This document shows, in pieces, positions 1 to 7,763 of a DNA stretch of 11,947 bases. A program made the translations under genes and the position numbers. The DNA comes from a bacterium (GTDB lineage Bacteria; Bacteroidota; Bacteroidia; Bacteroidales; Muribaculaceae). The notes beneath the pieces were generated by a model. It was not told the DNA's origin. It was given only the letters and a program-made list of their open reading frames with translations, and made no database searches. The stretch spans positions 1 through 11,947 of the forward strand of contig SFWW01000086.1 in NCBI GenBank assembly GCA_004559845.1. The letters are read 5' to 3'. Each line of letters opens with the position of its first letter. Within the stretch, counting starts at the first letter, position 1.

Positions 1-173
1 GCGAGGGCATTGAGGTCGATGGTGCCCACTGCCGAGGCAGCGAATCCGGGAATCACCACGGCATCTTCCTGATCCCATGCTTGTGGGTCGTTCCAGTCTT
101 TGAAGTCTTCGTTACAAGCTGTGTTGAGCATTGCCACCAGACCCAAGAGGAGATATAATGAAATTTTTTTCAT
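1..173 (-). CDS. SusE/SusF-like outer-membrane lipoprotein, N-terminal part (runs off the left edge)
   Basis: Only the first 57 codons are inside the window. The ATG at 173-171 begins a lipoprotein signal peptide (MKKISLYLLLGLVAML) that ends in NTAC, with Cys20 as the likely lipidated residue. The next residues are NED, and an acidic stretch directly after the cysteine is the surface-export signal used by Bacteroidota lipoproteins. The mature start (DFKDWNDPQAW, then VVIPGF) resembles the N-terminal domain of SusF/SusE-type proteins. It begins 27 bp after the stop of the upstream susE-like gene on the same strand, so it is very probably the fourth gene of the operon and would bind glycan at the cell surface next to SusCD. 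The lipobox is imperfect, with Asn at -3. A SusF-like protein is the best reading, but the diagnostic C-terminal modules lie outside the window. Confidence 0.75.
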   Translation of the reverse strand, partial: MKKISLYLLLGLVAMLNTACNEDFKDWNDPQAWDQEDAVVIPGFAASAVGTIDLNAL

Positions 174-200
174 TGTGTTTGATTCTTAATTAAAAGTTAA

Positions 201-1361
201 TTACTCAATTTTACCGGTATCGGTAGAGAAGTTGAGATAGAATCTTTGTCCTTCTTTACCATCCACACGTTCTTGGTCGCCACCCTTACCGCGGTAAGAG
301 ATCTTGTTGCCATCGAGGCCAACGATGAATTCGGTCTTCCACCAGTCGTAGCCTTCAATCTTCACATAGGCGCGAGCACCGCCGTCGCCCGACACATCGT
401 GTGCAAAGGCGGGTGAGATGAATTCGCCATCGGCAGTGGCAGGCACTTCAAACATACAGCCGGCTTCTTTTTCAGCCCATGCTGCTTCGGGTGTGATGGT
501 ACCCATAATCCACACTTCAGGACGATTGAAGGTGACGTCGTACTTGATGTCGCGGCCTTCTACCACGGCTTTCACTACCATCAGATACCAGCCGGGGTTA
601 GAGGATGCAATGTTGCCACCACCTTCAACGATTTCTGCGCCGAGTTCGCTGGCTTCGTTGATGGTGATACCTGCGAATCCTACTTCGCCGCCGTCCCAAG
701 CCTTGTTGGTGTTGAACTTAATACCGCTTTCGTCGATGTATACGAGGTGCCAGAAGGTGTCGTCGGTACCGTTCACGGGCGCCATGCTCACGCAGTTGTC
801 CCACTTCCAGCCGCAGAAGTTACCAATGAGGTAGATGTTTTCGGGCAGGAGCACGGGTGGCAATGAGAATTCGAGTTCCACGGTGTTGAGCTTCACCACG
901 TTTGATTTGATGCGAGTGTCTTCGAGTGCATCGCCGTTGGTGGTGGTCATCACTGCTTCAGCTTGGAAGTAAACGGGGATGTTCATGGGGAATTCTGCCT
1001 CAGTGGCACCGCCGTCGACTTTGATTTGGGTGAGTGTGGAAGCCACTTCTTGTGCATCGAGTTCGATGCGTGCGGAAGTAGACTTGGTGGAGAGTTGCAC
1101 GCCGTCGCTCATGTCTTCGTTAGTGGCCACGGTCACGGTGTAGGTGGTGGCAGCGGGGAAGCCATAGTCGGGCTGGGTGCAAGTGAGCACAATTGCAGAT
1201 GAGTGAGCCAAATCCACATTGCTATTGGCAATGGCGGGTGTGTTGAGCACGAAAGAGGTGGGCTTCACCAGCGTGGGATTTGAATCACGGTCATCGCTAC
1301 ATGCTGTGAACAAGCAGATGCTCATCAGCATAAGTAAAGTTGACTTGATATATTTTTTCAT
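201..1361 (-). CDS. susE: SusE-like starch-binding outer-membrane lipoprotein
   Basis: This 386-residue surface lipoprotein should bind glycan and hold it near the SusCD transporter. The signal peptide ends in LFTAC, so Cys21 is the lipid anchor, and it is followed by SDD, the classic Bacteroides surface-export motif. Residues about 25-165 match the SusE N-terminal Ig-like domain. Two carbohydrate-binding-like modules follow. The first (about 175-280) starts IYLIGNFCGW and has Trp185 and Trp187. The second (about 283-386) starts VWIMGTI and has Trp340-Trp341. The length is close to that of B. thetaiotaomicron SusE (about 387 residues, from memory), which also has two such modules. It lies 65 bp after susD and 27 bp before the next lipoprotein gene, with no terminator visible in either gap. 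SusE-type proteins diverge quickly, so the exact glycan is less certain than the family. Confidence 0.85.
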   Translation of the reverse strand: MKKYIKSTLLMLMSICLFTACSDDRDSNPTLVKPTSFVLNTPAIANSNVDLAHSSAIVLTCTQPDYGFPAATTYTVTVATNEDMSDGVQLSTKSTSARIELDAQEVASTLTQIKVDGGATEAEFPMNIPVYFQAEAVMTTTNGDALEDTRIKSNVVKLNTVELEFSLPPVLLPENIYLIGNFCGWKWDNCVSMAPVNGTDDTFWHLVYIDESGIKFNTNKAWDGGEVGFAGITINEASELGAEIVEGGGNIASSNPGWYLMVVKAVVEGRDIKYDVTFNRPEVWIMGTITPEAAWAEKEAGCMFEVPATADGEFISPAFAHDVSGDGGARAYVKIEGYDWWKTEFIVGLDGNKISYRGKGGDQERVDGKEGQRFYLNFSTDTGKIE

Positions 1362-1426
1362 TGTCGTAATCTCTTAATGTAAGTTTGTTATGTGTTAACA
1401 AATTTTTCCTGCTTTCGCTAAACGAA

Positions 1427-3139
1427 TTATTTGTAACCGTCGTTTTGTTCGAGGTTTTTGTTAGCGATAAGGTCGGATGTGGGGATAGCAAACACGTTGC
1501 GGAAGGCTTCAAAGTCTTGACCTTCGTAGGTGCCGCCTTTCCATTGCCAGCTGTAGCCGGTTTTGCCACCAAATTTGCCGAAGCGGATGAGCTGCGGACG
1601 GCGCAAGCCTTCGAAGTAGAATTCACGACCCCATTCTGCGAGGATGTCGTCCATTGTCACGAAGTCGAGCGGAGTGGCGTTGGCGCGGTTGCGGAGGGTG
1701 TTCACATATTTGCGAGCAGTGCCTTCGTCGCCTAAGCGCATAGCAGCTTCTGCAGCGTTGAGGTAAGCCTCTGCCTTACGCATGAGCATCACCACCATGT
1801 CGGGGTGAGTAGCGTCGGAAGTGGCTGTGCCGTCGGTGGTGAAGTTGTTGAACTTAGCCACTGCATAACCATTCTTGAAGGTGGTAGTGGTTTCGATGTT
1901 GAGCGTGCGGCCAATGGTGTTGAACAAGGCGCGGTCGTCTTCAGCAGCGAAAGGCATGTCGTAGGATGCGGTTTCGGTTGGGCAATCTTCAGGATTCTTG
2001 AAGAAGAGCTTAATCAATTCCGGACGTGCACGGTTACCACCCCATGCTTGACCGCTCACACCGTTCACTGAACGCTTGCTTTGGTCGGCGAAGAATTCGT
2101 CGTAGCGGAGGTCGTGCATATCACCGTCGTGAGTGGAGGCGATGAGGAAGAGTGAAACACCCCAAGATGCGGTGCGCATACCATCGGAGAGGATGGGGAA
2201 CACGGCTTCGGCAGCAGCGCTGGTCTTTGCGTTGTCGCCCATGAAGAGCATTTGATAAGGTGAGAATTCCCAAGTTTCGGTGTTGGATACGCCGCTACCG
2301 GGATCGGTGGTGGTCACTTCTTTAGCAGAGCCCACAGTGTTGAGCTCGTAAGCGGAGTTGATCACCTTTTCAGCATATTCTTGAGCTTTTGCCCATTGAG
2401 CCACGCCGGTGTGCACTTCAGAGTTGAGGTACAAGCGGCTGAGGAGCATCCAAGCAGCAGCTTTGTCTACACGACCCCAGCGGCCGTCGCCCTTGGTGTG
2501 GGGCTTGGCATCGGCAAGCACGGTAGCATTGTCGGCTTCGTCTTCACCAATGATGGCTTTCAATTCGGCTTCAATGAAGGCTTGCACTTCGGGAGCACTT
2601 GCTTGTTTGGGCTTTTCAGAAGAAATCACGGTGGTGAAAGGCACGTTGCGGAAAGCATCCATGAGCAGATAGTAGTGGAATGCGCGCAAGAAGCGTACTT
2701 CTGCGGTCATCACTGCATCGTGGTCGGAGAAGTCTTTGAGGTATTGGTTGCAATAAGCGATACCTACGCAAAGACGATAGTAGTAGCCACGGAGCATCGG
2801 GTGGCTGGCATCATAAGTGTTGTGGCAATAGGTGGGAACACCGTCGTCACCCCATCCGCAGTAAGCTTCATCGGTGGTGAGCTCGTTGCTGTTCCACATC
2901 TGACGGAAGAGACCGGATGTACCGCCATCAATACCGTCCACATCGCTGTCGCCGTCGGGACCGCCATTACCGGCAAGACCGAAGTTGGCGTAGCACTTGT
3001 TGAACAATTGTTCAGCTTCAACGTCGGTTTGCATAGATGGGTCAATCGGGTTAACATGCAAGTCGTTCAAACAAGATGTTAAGCCTGATGAGAGCACAAG
3101 TGCTGCAGCCGGCAGGATATATTTTAATATCTTATTCAT
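1427..3139 (-). CDS. susD: SusD-like glycan-binding outer-membrane lipoprotein
   Basis: This 570-residue lipoprotein forms the lid of the SusCD transporter and captures oligosaccharide. The signal peptide runs to Cys23 in LSSGLTSC. The mature start CLNDLHVNPIDP is nearly the same as remembered B. thetaiotaomicron SusD (CINDLDVSPIDP), and the C-terminus QNDGYK also matches. The helical TPR-like core is visible in EVRFLRAFHYY (about 147-157) and VDKAAAWMLLSRLYLN (about 224-239), and the RagB/SusD C-terminal region in EAYLNAAEAAMR and WGREFYFEGLRR. Trp96, Trp326 and Trp366 fall where SusD carries its starch-binding aromatic arc (Trp98, Tyr296, Trp320), with an insertion between the last two. Asn101 of SusD appears replaced by Asp. 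It lies 42 bp after susC and should be co-transcribed. An alpha-glucan substrate is inferred from this resemblance, not shown. Confidence 0.92.
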   Translation of the reverse strand: MNKILKYILPAAALVLSSGLTSCLNDLHVNPIDPSMQTDVEAEQLFNKCYANFGLAGNGGPDGDSDVDGIDGGTSGLFRQMWNSNELTTDEAYCGWGDDGVPTYCHNTYDASHPMLRGYYYRLCVGIAYCNQYLKDFSDHDAVMTAEVRFLRAFHYYLLMDAFRNVPFTTVISSEKPKQASAPEVQAFIEAELKAIIGEDEADNATVLADAKPHTKGDGRWGRVDKAAAWMLLSRLYLNSEVHTGVAQWAKAQEYAEKVINSAYELNTVGSAKEVTTTDPGSGVSNTETWEFSPYQMLFMGDNAKTSAAAEAVFPILSDGMRTASWGVSLFLIASTHDGDMHDLRYDEFFADQSKRSVNGVSGQAWGGNRARPELIKLFFKNPEDCPTETASYDMPFAAEDDRALFNTIGRTLNIETTTTFKNGYAVAKFNNFTTDGTATSDATHPDMVVMLMRKAEAYLNAAEAAMRLGDEGTARKYVNTLRNRANATPLDFVTMDDILAEWGREFYFEGLRRPQLIRFGKFGGKTGYSWQWKGGTYEGQDFEAFRNVFAIPTSDLIANKNLEQNDGYK

Positions 3140-3181
3140 TGTTCTTGTGTTTATTAATAATAATGTGTGATGAAATGTTCA

Positions 3182-6115
3182 TTAGAAACTCAAACTCAAA
3201 CCTGCTACGATTGAGAATGGACGAGGATACACGCTGTTGTCGATACCGCCAAACACTTCAGGATCGATGCCGTCGTATTTGGTGATGCAGAGCACATTGT
3301 TAACAGTGGCGTAAACACGTCCGCCAATACCTTCGTAGCTGCCGCTCTTGAAGAGGTTTTGGAAGCTGTAGCCCACGGTGATGTTGTCGAGCTTGAGGAA
3401 CGATGCGTTTTGTACCCAGCGGTCGCTGAGGGCAGAATACACATTGTTGGTGGTCCAACCGGTTTCAATTGAATATACCGGGCGGTTGTTGAAGTAGTTA
3501 CCGGAAACGGATTCAAACAGCGATGCAGTGCCCACGTTGCGGTAGTCGCACATGCGGTCGTTGAAGATGTAGTTGCCGAGGCTTGCACGCAGGTTGAAAC
3601 CGAAGTCCCAATTCTTGTAGTCGAGGCGTGCGTTGAAGCCCATAGTAACAGGAGCAAACGGGCTCTTGTAGAAGTATTTATCCTTTTCAGAAATCACACC
3701 GTCGGCGTTGCGGTCAACAAATGCACCATCAATGGGCTTGCCGGCTTCGTCGTAGATTTGTTGATACACGTAGAAGGAGCTCATGGGGTGACCCACGGAG
3801 TGAGCTTGGCAAGTTACACCCGTACCGGAGGAGATGCCACCGGTGGGAACGAAGTAGTCGGGGTCGTCGTCGATGAGTTCGGTGATTTCGTTCTTGTTGT
3901 AAGTAAGGTTGTAGCCCAAAGAAAGTTGCATGTCTTGGGTTTGGATAGCCTTATAGTTGATAGAGAATTCAAAACCGTAGTTCTTCATCGAACCGATGTT
4001 TTGGTTCACACTGTTGCGGAAGTTGCTCATAGCAGCCACAGCAGCATAGTTGATCAAGTCGGTAGTTTTCTTGTAGTATACGTCGAGCGAACCGCTGATG
4101 CGTGAATTGAGGAAGCCGTAGTCGATACCCACGTTGGAGGTGGTTGTGGTTTCCCATTTCAAATCGGGGTTGTAAGCGTTCGGACGAGCAAGGTAACCGT
4201 CGCCTGCAGTGTCGTACCAGCTACCCTTCACACCATTGCTGATACCATAGTTAGCAAAGTAGCCATAATCGGCAACACCTTCTTGTTGACCGGTTTGACC
4301 CCAGCCTAAACGGAGCTTCATTTCGCTCACGAGCGGGTTGTCTTTCAAGAAGTCTTCGTTCTTCAAGCTCCAAGCCACAGAAGCGGAGGGGAAGTAACCC
4401 CATTGGTGGTTGGGTGCACCATCGAGCCAGTTGAAGCGGGAGCTACCGTCGGCACGCATAGTGAAGGTGAGGTAATACTTGTTGTCGTAGATGTAGTTCA
4501 TACGTCCGAAGAACGAAACCAAGTAGTTTTCAGTGCGATAGCCCTTGCCATCGTTTTGGAGTGTGAGCACGTGTTCTTGTCCGGCAGTAGAAAGGGCGGA
4601 GTTGCTGGGCCAGTAGTTGCGATATTCGCTGTTTTCTTTGCGCCAGAAGTGTTGCCATTCATAACCTGCCATGATGTCGAAGTGATTCTTGTCGTTGAAG
4701 TCTTTGTAGTATTGTGCATAGGTGCTGAGGGTGAGGTTTTCCTTGCATCCGTCAGCCCATCCGAAGCTGCCCCAATAGCTGGCTTGAGGGTTGCCGGGAA
4801 GCACGTCGGTGTCTTGTGTACCACCTGCAAAGTCGCCACCGAGGGTGAGGTGGAGGCGGAGGTCTTCAAATCCATGCACCTTATAATCAATGTCGGCACT
4901 GCCGGTGAAGGAGTGGCTGCGTGCGCGGTCGTTCTTGAGCATCAAGATAGCCACAGGGTTGCGAGGTGCGTTGGTGTTGGTGATAGTGGGCCATGCAGCA
5001 TCCTTCATGTCGGCATTGGAAGAAAGCCATTCGAAGTAGCCACCAAAGTTGTCGAAACCTTCAGCCATCACGGGTTGAGTCGGGTCGAAACGCACGGCGT
5101 TGTTGATGGCGCCGCCATCAGCATAGCGGTTCTTACCCCACATCCACTTCGCGTTGAGGTTCATCACCAAGTGGTCGTTGAATAATGAGGGATTCAAGTT
5201 GGCTGCCACAGTGTAGCGCTTGAAGTCGGAGGTCTTGATAATACCCTTGTCGTTGGTGTAACCCAATGATAAGCGGTAGGGGAGTACGGAACCAATCGAA
5301 CCGGCCAATTGCACGTTGTGGTCTTGGCTCAAAGTGGTGCGAGTGATTTCGTCTTGCCAATCGGTGTTTGCAGTGCCGAGCGCTGCAAGTGCTTCAGCTT
5401 CGCGGTCGGTGCCGGCAAATGCTTCTTGAACGAAGGCACGATATTCGTCGCCGGAGAGCACGTCGATGGTTTTTCTCTTGGAGTTAACGGTCACACTACC
5501 GTTGTAAGAAATTGAAGGCTTTTGACCGCGTTTACCTTTCTTGGTGGTGATGATAATCACACCGTTAGAACCACGCGAACCATAGATGGCTGTTGCAGAA
5601 GCATCTTTCAGCACGTTGAAGCTTTCAATGTCTTGAGGGTTAATCATACCAAGGCCGTTGGGGAAACCCTTCACACCACTGTTGTCCAAGGGTACACCGT
5701 CAACCACAATCAGCGGGTCGTTGCTGGCGTTGAGTGACGCTCCACCACGAATACGGATGGTGGCGCTACCACCGGGGGTACCGCCATTGCTCACTACCGA
5801 CACACCTGCCACTTTACCCATGAGCATGTCTTGAGCACTTACTACCACACCTTTGTTTTTGGTGTCGGGCTTCAAAGCCGTCACACTACCGGTGAGGTCT
5901 TTCTTCTTGGCAACACCATAACCAATCACCACCACTTCGTTGAGGATTTGGCTGTCGTCTTGAAGAGTTACTTGCACGTTTGGAGCTGCCGCCACCTCTT
6001 GGGTTTGGCATCCTACGTAAGAAACTTGGAGCTTGGCTCCCTGCTGAACGTTTGAGAGCGTGAAGTTGCCATCAAAATCGGTAGTAGTACCGATAGTAGT
6101 GCCAACTACGCGCAC
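3182..6115 (-). CDS. susC: SusC/RagA-family TonB-dependent transporter, 5' end disrupted
   Basis: This is the outer-membrane channel partner of SusD, importing glycan fragments with energy from TonB. The open frame gives 977 residues from a GTG. It starts inside the carboxypeptidase-regulatory-like domain (VRVVGTTIGTTTDFDGNFTL, then VSYVGCQTQEV). A TonB-box and plug start follow (LNEVVVIGYG, about 58-67), then plug motifs such as DPLIVVDGVPLDN and DASATAIYGSRGSNGVIIITTKKG, and a long beta barrel ending in LSLSF with a terminal Phe. SusC proteins usually have about 1,000-1,100 residues including a signal peptide. Here the signal peptide is present just upstream in a different frame, ends at a TAG, and about 20-25 residues of the regulatory domain are missing. 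As it stands, the protein would not be exported. The remaining frame is undamaged, so the lesion is recent, reversible, or a sequence or assembly error. Confidence 0.9.
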   Translation of the reverse strand: MRVVGTTIGTTTDFDGNFTLSNVQQGAKLQVSYVGCQTQEVAAAPNVQVTLQDDSQILNEVVVIGYGVAKKKDLTGSVTALKPDTKNKGVVVSAQDMLMGKVAGVSVVSNGGTPGGSATIRIRGGASLNASNDPLIVVDGVPLDNSGVKGFPNGLGMINPQDIESFNVLKDASATAIYGSRGSNGVIIITTKKGKRGQKPSISYNGSVTVNSKRKTIDVLSGDEYRAFVQEAFAGTDREAEALAALGTANTDWQDEITRTTLSQDHNVQLAGSIGSVLPYRLSLGYTNDKGIIKTSDFKRYTVAANLNPSLFNDHLVMNLNAKWMWGKNRYADGGAINNAVRFDPTQPVMAEGFDNFGGYFEWLSSNADMKDAAWPTITNTNAPRNPVAILMLKNDRARSHSFTGSADIDYKVHGFEDLRLHLTLGGDFAGGTQDTDVLPGNPQASYWGSFGWADGCKENLTLSTYAQYYKDFNDKNHFDIMAGYEWQHFWRKENSEYRNYWPSNSALSTAGQEHVLTLQNDGKGYRTENYLVSFFGRMNYIYDNKYYLTFTMRADGSSRFNWLDGAPNHQWGYFPSASVAWSLKNEDFLKDNPLVSEMKLRLGWGQTGQQEGVADYGYFANYGISNGVKGSWYDTAGDGYLARPNAYNPDLKWETTTTSNVGIDYGFLNSRISGSLDVYYKKTTDLINYAAVAAMSNFRNSVNQNIGSMKNYGFEFSINYKAIQTQDMQLSLGYNLTYNKNEITELIDDDPDYFVPTGGISSGTGVTCQAHSVGHPMSSFYVYQQIYDEAGKPIDGAFVDRNADGVISEKDKYFYKSPFAPVTMGFNARLDYKNWDFGFNLRASLGNYIFNDRMCDYRNVGTASLFESVSGNYFNNRPVYSIETGWTTNNVYSALSDRWVQNASFLKLDNITVGYSFQNLFKSGSYEGIGGRVYATVNNVLCITKYDGIDPEVFGGIDNSVYPRPFSIVAGLSLSF

Positions 6116-6189
6116 TGAATGGATACCATAAGGCCCATCAGAAGGGTCAGAACTCGCAAAGGAATTCTAAAGTTTACCTGCTTCATCAT
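6106..6189 (-). other. Detached signal peptide of susC, ending in a TAG stop
   Basis: Reading leftward from the ATG at 6189-6187 (a second ATG follows at once) gives 27 codons and then TAG at 6108-6106. The peptide starts MMKQVNFRIPLRVLTLLMG and ends LMVSIQCA, a typical signal peptide of Bacteroidales SusC proteins. It is in a different frame from the SusC body, which becomes recognisable only at VRVVGTT. The expected signal-peptidase site and the first strands of the regulatory domain are absent between them. A net loss of 3n+1 bases would explain both the frame change and the missing residues. Confidence 0.75.
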
Positions 6190-6330
6190 TTAAAAATTTA
6201 GTTAAAGTTTATTTTGGTTAAATAAAAGTGAGTATATTAGTTCTCTAAACGGTTCATACGCGCTTTCCTAATCTGCATAGTTTATGTTCGTGGGCTATGT
6301 TTTGATGGCCAACAAAGCAAATTAGTTTTG

Positions 6331-6338
6331 CAAAAATA
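6331..6338 (-). promoter_or_regulatory. Possible -7 element of the susC operon promoter
   Basis: On the minus strand this reads TATTTTTG, a full match to the Bacteroides -7 consensus TAnnTTTG and the only full match between susC and lacI in this direction. No clear TTTG lies about 20 bp upstream; the nearest bases read TCCG. A poor -33 box would fit a promoter that depends on an activator. The predicted start near 6325 leaves a leader of about 135 nt before the susC ATG at 6189. The perfect palindrome TTTTGCAAAA (6326-6335) overlaps the element and could be a regulator site. Confidence 0.4.
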
Positions 6339-6393
6339 CCCCTTTATAATTAAGGGCGGAGCACTTTTTTACCCGAAAATTAAGAAATTTTTG

Positions 6394-6407
6394 TGCAATC
6401 GTTTGCA
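6394..6407. promoter_or_regulatory. Predicted LacI-family operator
   Basis: TGCAATCGTTTGCA is a 14-bp near-perfect palindrome centred on CG (6400-6401), with a mismatch only at the sixth pair. This form, TGCAA(N)CG(N)TTGCA, is typical of LacI/GalR/CcpA-family operators. It covers the -33 TTTG (6402-6405) of the plus-strand promoter that leads to the lacI-family gene. Binding there should block that promoter, which suggests autoregulation. The site lies about 55-75 bp upstream of the possible susC -7 element, so it could also affect the sus operon. Confidence 0.6.
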
Positions 6408-6433
6408 TAATTCATTTTTTGTTTCTACATTTG
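6402..6433 (+). promoter_or_regulatory. Bacteroides-type promoter reading toward lacI
   Basis: TTTG at 6402-6405 and TACATTTG at 6426-6433 match both consensus elements (TTTG and TAnnTTTG), with a 20-bp spacer. Transcription should start near 6440. That is about 265 nt before the lacI-family start codon, and an intrinsic terminator lies between them. TTTGCAT occurs in both the -33 region (6402-6408) and the -7 region (6430-6436). Confidence 0.65.
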
Positions 6434-6439
6434 CATCGG

Positions 6440-6549
6440 ATTGCTAACTAACTATTATAAACCACAACGAAAACGTAGCCTGTTCTTGTATACAAATTGA
6501 AAAACGAGGTTATAGGGCTGGAGGTTCAATCCAACCCTATAATTTTTTT
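6440..6549 (+). ncRNA. Possible short leader RNA or attenuated 5' leader of lacI
   Basis: The stretch lies between the predicted start of a good plus-strand promoter and a strong intrinsic terminator, so it should yield a discrete RNA of about 110 nt. I see no convincing open reading frame in it. TTGTATACAA (6486-6495) is a perfect 10-bp palindrome inside it. TATAAACC (6456-6463) could pair imperfectly with GGTTATA (6508-6514), the left arm of the terminator, which would weakly favour readthrough. It could be a free small RNA or only an attenuator. No known RNA family is recognised. Confidence 0.35.
6510..6549 (+). terminator. Intrinsic terminator inside the lacI leader
   Basis: TTATAGGG (6510-6517) pairs with CCCTATAA (6535-6542). 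After one C/A mismatch, TGGA (6519-6522) pairs with TCCA (6530-6533) around a 7-nt loop. Seven T residues follow directly (6543-6549). This is a standard Rho-independent terminator for the plus strand, about 155 bp before the lacI-family start codon. Confidence 0.75.
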
Positions 6550-6703
6550 CTTAATTCCATCAAGAGCATGCCTATGCAACGTCAAACCGGGCAAGCAAAA
6601 TTGTTCAAGTGGAAGTAGCACCCCCAGAGCACAGCGGAGCCAACAAAATTACCGGAGCATACATTACATTAATTTAATACACTAACCCGTTAGGAACACT
6701 ATT

Positions 6704-7729
6704 ATGAAAGAGCCCAACGTACTCACAATGAAAGATATAGCGAAGATGCTGAAAGTGTCGGTCGCCACCGTGTCGAGAGCATTGAAAGATAGTCCTAACA
6801 TTAGTCGTGAACAGCGCGAAAAAATCCAAAAATTCGCACGCGAACATAATTACTACCCCAATGTAATCGCCGAACAACTCCGACACACACGCTCCGCACC
6901 CACCAAAGTTATAGGCGTGATTGTGCCCGAATTCGTACACTACTATTTCTCATCTATCCTTAGCGGCATCGAGCGAGAAGCCTACAAGCAAGGCTATCGC
7001 ATTCTCGTGGCACAAAGCAATGAGCAATACACACGAGAAGTGGAAATTTGTGAATCGTTTTTCCAAAATAAAGTGTGCGGCATCATCGTTTCTCAAGCTA
7101 AAGACACCAAAAAATACGACCACTTCCTCCGAATGCTCGACAATGGCGTGCCGCTCGTGTTCTACGACCGAATCTGCGCCGGCATCAACTGCAATAGGGT
7201 GGTGGTCGACGACTACATGGGCACCTTCAATGCCGTGAGCTATCTCATAGAAAGAGGATCCAAAAGAGTGGCATATTTCGGCACAGATTTAGACCTCGAA
7301 ATCGGCAAAAATCGATTCAATGGCTACAAAGACGCACTACAAAAGAACAGCATCCCATTCGACGAATCACTCGTGAAACTTTGCGACACCGGACAGCAAG
7401 CCGAATTAGTGACTCCGGGCGTGCTGGCAATGCGTAACCGTCCCGATGCCATCTTCGCCGTGAACGACGACACCGCCATCGGTGTGCTACAAACCACCAA
7501 GCGAATGGGATTCAAAGTGCCCGACGATGTGATGATTTGCGGATTCACTAACGGATTCCGAGCCACCTCATGCGACCCAATGCTCACCACAGTGGAGCAA
7601 CGTGGCGTGGAAGTGGGCAAGCAAGCAGTGGAAGTGCTCGTCGACCGACTACAAGGCAAGCACCCCATCAACCACGTGGAAAAACGCATCGTAAAAACCC
7701 GCCTCGTCATCCGTGGCACCACACGATAA
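6704..7729 (+). CDS. LacI/GalR-family transcriptional regulator
   Basis: This is a 341-residue sugar-responsive DNA-binding regulator. The helix-turn-helix is at about residues 9-34 (DIAKMLKVSVATVSRALKDS), with VATVSRAL as the recognition helix. The hinge helix YPNVIAEQLR (51-60) would insert in the minor groove at the central CG of an operator. The periplasmic-binding-protein-like effector domain runs from about 68 to the end (VIGVIVPEFVHYYFSSILSGIE; PDAIFAVNDDTAIGVLQ; VMICGFTNG). The length is normal for the family. It is divergent from the susC operon and shares its intergenic region, so control of that operon is likely, perhaps in place of the SusR type of regulator known for starch. A LacI-type palindrome covers its probable promoter, which suggests autoregulation. 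The ligand, probably a sugar or sugar phosphate, cannot be read from the sequence. Confidence 0.93.
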   Translation: MKEPNVLTMKDIAKMLKVSVATVSRALKDSPNISREQREKIQKFAREHNYYPNVIAEQLRHTRSAPTKVIGVIVPEFVHYYFSSILSGIEREAYKQGYRILVAQSNEQYTREVEICESFFQNKVCGIIVSQAKDTKKYDHFLRMLDNGVPLVFYDRICAGINCNRVVVDDYMGTFNAVSYLIERGSKRVAYFGTDLDLEIGKNRFNGYKDALQKNSIPFDESLVKLCDTGQQAELVTPGVLAMRNRPDAIFAVNDDTAIGVLQTTKRMGFKVPDDVMICGFTNGFRATSCDPMLTTVEQRGVEVGKQAVEVLVDRLQGKHPINHVEKRIVKTRLVIRGTTR

Positions 7730-7763
7730 CCCTGCCCCCCAAAACCTGAAGCCCCCTCCAAAT

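Noticed and set aside
2381..3082. A long plus-strand open frame of 233 codons opposite susD.
   Set aside because: It is the antisense shadow of a clearly recognised susD gene, and its Val/His/Gly-rich translation shows no protein family.
6515..6540. GGTTCAATCC inside the terminator hairpin resembles the T-arm of a tRNA.
   Set aside because: The five-base T-stem does not pair, no acceptor, D or anticodon arms fit, and the sequence is better explained as the loop and stem of an intrinsic terminator.
6497..6685. A 62-codon open frame beginning with TTG in the lacI leader.
   Set aside because: It runs through the terminator hairpin, has a non-ATG start and no recognisable features.
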